This document shows positions 61,401 through 64,000 of a DNA stretch of 64,000 nucleotides, piece by piece. Under the pieces are notes generated by a model. The model saw only the letters and a program-made list of their open reading frames with translations. It was not told the origin of the DNA and did not search any database. The translations under genes were made by a program, and so were the position numbers. The DNA lies in assembly GCA_028023455.1 (NCBI GenBank), contig JAQFVV010012394.1, forward strand, positions 25,059,053 through 25,123,052. The letters run 5' to 3'. Positions within the stretch are counted from its first letter, which is position 1, and every line of letters begins with the position of its first letter. Source of the stretch: Epiperipatus broadwayi. Lineage: Eukaryota > Onychophora > Udeonychophora > Euonychophora > Peripatidae.

Positions 61401-62537
61401 TTTTATTACAATATTTTATCTTATTTTCTAGTTAACATCTCTTTTCAAAAATTTTATTACATAAAAAATTATATTCCAGAAATTTTCTGATAAATATTAA
61501 GTCATGTGAACAATACATAACTTATATTACTAGATTTTTCATAAAAACATTTAAAAAAATTAAAAACTTTAGGTGTCATTTTAAATAAAATAAAATTTTA
61601 TAATTGTCATACAAACAGATAATGTTAAACCTGCAACATACAATTATTTTGCTATAATCACTGAAATCTGAACACTCTTCAAGGATAATAAAAGTATACT
61701 GACAAAAATAAACAAAGATGCAGATTAATTTTAAACTACAGCAGTAAGTTATTATTTGTGATCACATATGGTTAGATTCCTTACTTATGTTTCTCAAAAC
61801 CTGACCTTGCAGGCTTTAAAGCAGAATCCCATAAAATTATAGAAAACGTTTCCTGTAAATATATGTTAATTTAATGATTATAAACTAGGAAACTATAAAA
61901 TAAATAATATGGAATCAAATTAAAAACAAACGATTCCTCATAAAAAGTTATATGATGTTTGCATAGTGGAAGTGATACGATAGCTCTTGAGTTCACCATT
62001 CTATTGCTAAACTAAACTAGGCATGATATACAATCAGGGAAATATTATAGATAGATTTTACAAAGTGGCCAACAGCCAAAAAATTAATCAAAAGATTATG
62101 CATTACTCTGATCTGACAAGCTTAACTACAAATGAAAACATATAAAAATATTCTACTTACAGGATGTTTGTTTGCTCAGTTGTCGGAGGTAATCTAAATG
62201 TGCTAATATTTGTTCGACTGTGGGATTTTGAACTTTATTAACCACTCTAATAAGAAAAACAAAAGGGCATTAACTTAAAGGTACAACAATAAAATTCTTC
62301 GCTAATTAATATAATTTGAAAGCAATATTTTTCAATGATAGTACATAAGAAATCATCTTTCTGACTTACTTTTGTCTTTTCCGAGGTGTGGTCGTAATCT
62401 TTGATAGCTGAGATGCTATTAAATCAGCAAGATTTCCTTCATGTTCTTGTGACCAATACTTCAAAATTGACACGGCAAATAAATCATTCTGTTTAAATTC
62501 TCGTCCTAACACAGGCCTTAAAAGTTCGGCTGTTGGA
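49350..62537 (-). CDS. INTS3: Integrator complex subunit 3, C-terminal five exons
   Basis: INTS3 is a nuclear HEAT-repeat scaffold of the Integrator complex (snRNA 3' processing, Pol II attenuation) and of the SOSS complex with SSB1/2 in DNA repair. Five - strand exons join in frame: 62537-62370, 62246-62161, 59662-59590, 53774-53624, 49430-49350. All donors are GT and all acceptors AG. The product shows helical segments (LLRPVLGREF, FAVSILKYWSQEHEG, LADLIASQL), the block VEQILAHLDYLRQLS, FFSQESIQIALQQVQ and YSDLFALVEELED. It ends with an acidic/basic tail KPRPAKKRKKSN and terminal SDSD. Recalled vertebrate INTS3 C-termini have the same order and also end in SDSD. The N-terminal majority lies beyond the right edge or in undetected exons. 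Confidence 0.85.
49725..49903. repeat. Family C foldback in an INTS3 intron
   Basis: Arms 49725-49803 and 49821-49903: attcctaagaattagtttaa against ttaggaat with aagtttgttaaa, and catattaatgtcaattcagc against ttgaatgacactaatatgg. The arms are separated by a T-run loop. Confidence 0.6.
49904..53280. other. INTS3 intron, unannotated
   Basis: AT-rich. The - strand frame 50798-50568 (KNIWKLLKLYFKKKRN, then KEIIAEKIKRKNRFLG) looks protein-like and may be a transposon relic, but matches nothing recognised. (AT)n and atacatatat tracts lie near 48810-48870 and 50880-50945. Confidence 0.3.
53281..53473. repeat. Family C foldback, second copy
   Basis: Arms 53281-53335 and 53413-53473: aattcacaaataaggctaac against atgatttgtgaatt, and agaatcattttaataaattt against acaaatttgttaaaatgatt. 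The shared aaatttgttaaaatga core links it to 49.7-49.9 kb. It ends 150 bp from an INTS3 exon. Confidence 0.6.
53624..53774 (-). CDS. INTS3: INTS3 exon YSDLFALVEELED
   Basis: 151 bp; acceptor tttcag, donor gtaaac. It reads (K)YSDLFALVEELEDIKTTRNL, then a low-complexity basic/Ser-rich linker ending in STTESSE. Phase 0 at the 3' end. Confidence 0.88.
53775..54381. other. INTS3 intron, unannotated
   Basis: AT-rich. 54090-54190 resembles one arm of family C (aaaaagtgattgtttaaggg ... tctggcttgtaaattatc). Confidence 0.3.
54382..56087. mobile_element. About 1.7 kb DNA element with 71 bp terminal inverted repeats
   Basis: The left end aggtaatagtatgaaaaatg ... cacatcaatatactg (54382-54452) is inverted at 56017-56087 (cggtatattgatgtgcattt ... 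catactattacct). No transposase is recognised, so it is non-autonomous or decayed. Inside lies a T-rich tandem array (54466-54890). It sits in an INTS3 intron. Target duplication not identified. Confidence 0.6.
54466..54890 (+). repeat. Degenerate T-rich tandem array inside the TIR element
   Basis: About four units share (g)tctgtttggtttacataat then attatggtaaacc, starting near 54466, 54541, 54690 and 54848. Between them are actttgtttttagatggt blocks (near 54630 and 54790). Strong T-over-A bias on the + strand makes chance ORFs. Confidence 0.55.
56320..56627. repeat. Large foldback next to the TIR element
   Basis: Arms 56320-56455 and 56500-56627 are inverted: caagtgaaaaactattaacc against aaagttttcacttg; attcaatacaaatgtcaatc against gattgacatttgtattgaat; gatccaaaatgatt against aatcattttggatc. 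No ORF. Confidence 0.75.
57040..58490 (-). pseudogene. Penelope-like element remnant (reverse transcriptase)
   Basis: Decayed PLE on the - strand inside an INTS3 intron. 58035-57541 holds RT core blocks: CRWPVGFPLNGIICSMIHSK, then RYIDNIFICTSKTHN at the catalytic position (family usually YxDD, here YIDN), and HGINFLDLYVN. 58488-58240 carries a diverged upstream part (MGDNILAPRCLNKRKLMERC). Downstream about 57250-57040 reads IFLDHELIASHTFNST and RRHEQLQRIQMQLTEKI, perhaps the end of the C-terminal domain. The second catalytic Asp is replaced by Asn and the frame is broken. Confidence 0.7.
58491..59589. other. INTS3 intron, unannotated
   Basis: A frame at 59161-58952 (MNRLDKKIIKMTDNHLQL) could be another PLE relic but is unsupported. 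A C-run lies near 59251-59260. Confidence 0.25.
59590..59662 (-). CDS. INTS3: INTS3 exon FFSQESIQIALQQVQ
   Basis: 73 bp; donor gtaagt. Two acceptor AGs lie 7 bp apart. Only the upstream one (cttttag, exon start 59662) keeps frame with both neighbours, giving FFSQESIQIALQQVQNTCSD. The nearer AG at 59656-59657 gives the wrong phase. Confidence 0.85.
59663..62160. other. INTS3 intron, AT-rich
   Basis: Contains a (TAA)n microsatellite at about 60007-60027 and simple AT tracts. No coding block or element recognised. Confidence 0.4.
62161..62246 (-). CDS. INTS3: INTS3 exon VNKVQNPTVEQIL
   Basis: 86 bp; acceptor ttattag, donor gtaagt. It completes the Lys codon, then reads VVNKVQNPTVEQILAHLDYL and RQLSKQTS. 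An acceptor two bases further in would break the frame, which fixes this boundary. Confidence 0.85.
62370..62537 (-). CDS. INTS3: INTS3 exon, helical repeat segment
   Basis: 168 bp; acceptor atgtag, donor gtaagt. It begins with one base (completing an Asn-type codon) followed by PTAELLRPVLGREF. It contains NDLFAVSILKYWSQ and LADLIASQLSKITTTPRKRQ, and ends two bases into a Lys codon. Confidence 0.86.
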
Positions 62538-63034
62538 CTACATTTTAAAAAATGCACACATATAACAACAAATTTAAAATTTATATTTAATAATAAATAT
62601 GACACATTAGTAATGATCGCATGCTAAATTTTTTGCTACTTAAAATATTATATAATATAAAAAACTAAAATATATAATATAAATAGAATTCACCCTTCTA
62701 AATGCGATGTTTCTGTTTTTTGGATGGTGAAAGACATTTTATATTTGAATTTTTCAGTTAGTGATAAGCACTGAGTCTATTTTTTAATAATAAATGTTCT
62801 AAAATAAGATAAGGCTTTTCTTTAATTAAAAATTTAATCTATTTTTAAGTTAGCTAGACATGTATCACTAATATGCATATATAGTTATAACATATGATTG
62901 ACATATGCGTGAATATACATATACATGTGTATTTTTATGTGCACATGTATATGTGTATATATAAGTACGCTTTGTGAATCAACAAACCTATTTTCCAGCA
63001 CAAACATACGTAATGAGAAAATTTCCATTTCGTC
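62538..63034. other. AT-rich spacer upstream of the last visible INTS3 exon
   Basis: Includes a (TATG)/(TACA)-type simple repeat near 62870-62965. No further INTS3 exon was found to the right edge. Confidence 0.35.
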
Positions 63035-64000
63035 AGCTGAAATCAATTAAAGTCAATTGGACAAAGAAGCCCTAGCTATTATCTTTGCAGTGAAAAAGTT
63101 TCACCAGTATATCTAAGACCGGAAGTTCACCATATGTACGGACTATCGTCCATTATGAGGCATATTGGGGAAAAACAAAAAAACTCCTGACTATAGCAGC
63201 CAAAGAATGTTACGATGGATAAACATTCTTGCAGCTTATGATTATAATTTAGTGTATAAACCGGGAAAACAAATACCATATGCCAATGCTCTATCACGCC
63301 TAATTTGTGGAAGTAAATCTACTAGAAGTAGTCAAATTGAACGATACCTTGAATAGTACCAATGTAGCTGAATGGACATTTAGAGATCCTGGCTGCCACC
63401 AGCTGAAAACATGGCTCAAAAAAGGGTGGCCTAACTGCTGCCCAAAAATTCTACATACAGCTATCTGGAATGCTTGTCAGTATCTGTCAATCTGTAATGA
63501 TTGCATCACTACAGCAGATAAAGTGTTCATACCTATGGAAGGACGCTCAAAGGTATTAAATTACTTCATTCTAGACACCCTGGGATTGTAAGGATGACTA
63601 TCTCGATCATATGTGTGATGGCCGCATATTGACCAAGATATTGAAACAATGGTAAATCAATGCCATAATTGCCAAAGCGTGGCCAACTTGCCAAATAAAG
63701 CATTTAGTTCTTGGTCTGAGCCTAGTAAACCCTGGGAACGTGTTCACATTGCCCACGCAGGCCCTATAAATTGACACTTGATTTTAACAGTTGTGGACTC
63801 TTACAGTAATTGGATTGAATACCGTTTAGTTAAATCAGTTGATACCAATTCTACCATAAAGAAATTTTTACCACACATGGATATCCAGATATGCTGGTAT
63901 CGGATAATGGTACAGGTTTTACATCCACAAATTTTGAAAATTATCTGTCTGAGAGAGGGATTCAACATGTCCCAACACCTGCCTATAATCCTGCCTCAAA
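63035..64000 (+). pseudogene. Ty3/gypsy LTR retrotransposon: RNase H and integrase, truncated by window end
   Basis: RNase H: SQLDKEALAIIFAVKKFHQY (about 63050-63110) and RMLRWINILAAYDYNLVYKP then NALSRL (63190-63300). This order is typical of Ty3/gypsy pol. Integrase zinc-finger Cys pair CHNCQ (about 63660), then core motifs LILTVVDSYSNWIEYRLV (about 63780-63830) with the first Asp, and VSDNGTGFTS (about 63898-63925) with the second. The third acidic residue is beyond the edge. Several stops and frame changes make it defective. It lies upstream of, and opposite to, the INTS3 exons, probably in an INTS3 intron. Confidence 0.85.

Noticed and set aside
62366-62605. 79-codon ORF beginning MSYLLLNINF
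   Set aside because: Its N-terminal portion is intron; the INTS3 exon starts at 62537 after the atgtag acceptor.

Overview
The window is AT-rich nuclear DNA from an animal, most likely an invertebrate. Evidence is the split genes with GT/AG introns, two conserved metazoan proteins, and a dense mix of transposable elements (RTE and L1/Tx1-like LINEs, Penelope-like elements, Ty3/gypsy pieces, hAT transposons, tRNA-derived SINEs, MITEs). The species cannot be fixed from sequence alone; a spiralian such as a cephalopod, or a chelicerate, would fit. Base composition was judged by eye, not computed.

Only two host genes are supported, and they converge. On the + strand lies the 3' part of a Ras-like GTPase of the RIT/Ric subfamily: exons 9620-9676, 24181-24254, 30264-30455 and 30579-30815. 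The P-loop exon is missing and probably lies upstream of the window. On the - strand lies the 3' part of INTS3 (Integrator subunit 3, also the scaffold of the SOSS single-strand-DNA-binding complex): exons 62537-62370, 62246-62161, 59662-59590, 53774-53624 and 49430-49350. All reading phases agree across the introns in both genes. Both genes lose their 5' ends at the window edges.

Region by region. 0-0.5 kb: the end of a hAT transposon with its terminal repeat. 1.4-14.3 kb: SINE pairs, a hAT-type MITE and many inverted-repeat (foldback) elements. 15.3-18.6 kb: a nearly full-length RTE LINE inside a RIT intron. 21.5-23.2 kb: a decayed ZBED/SCAND3-type hAT transposase. 25.4-26.5 kb: a possible LTR. 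27.9-28.8 kb: a 5'-truncated RTE copy. 29.3-30.0 kb: a large nested foldback. 32.4-33.1 kb: an open GIY-YIG ORF of Penelope type. 35.7-40.4 kb: a degenerate two-ORF LINE with zinc knuckles. 41.4-42.5 kb: a possible LTR and a SINE. 43.7-45.9 kb: a MITE cluster. 54.4-56.1 kb: a TIR-bounded element with a T-rich tandem array. 56.3-58.5 kb: a foldback and a Penelope-like reverse transcriptase remnant. 63.0-64.0 kb: Ty3/gypsy RNase H and integrase, running off the window.

The most unusual pattern is a small RNA-like module, CTGANGA, then a short hairpin, then GAAA, enclosed by an outer stem. It recurs on both arms of several unrelated-looking palindromic repeats (1.5, 2.4/2.7, 6.9, 7.5/7.6 and 13.1/13.2 kb). 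It carries the conserved core letters of a hammerhead ribozyme but lacks a recognisable helix I and cleavage site, so its function is open. No CRISPR array, bacterial operon or canonical tRNA/rRNA gene is seen.
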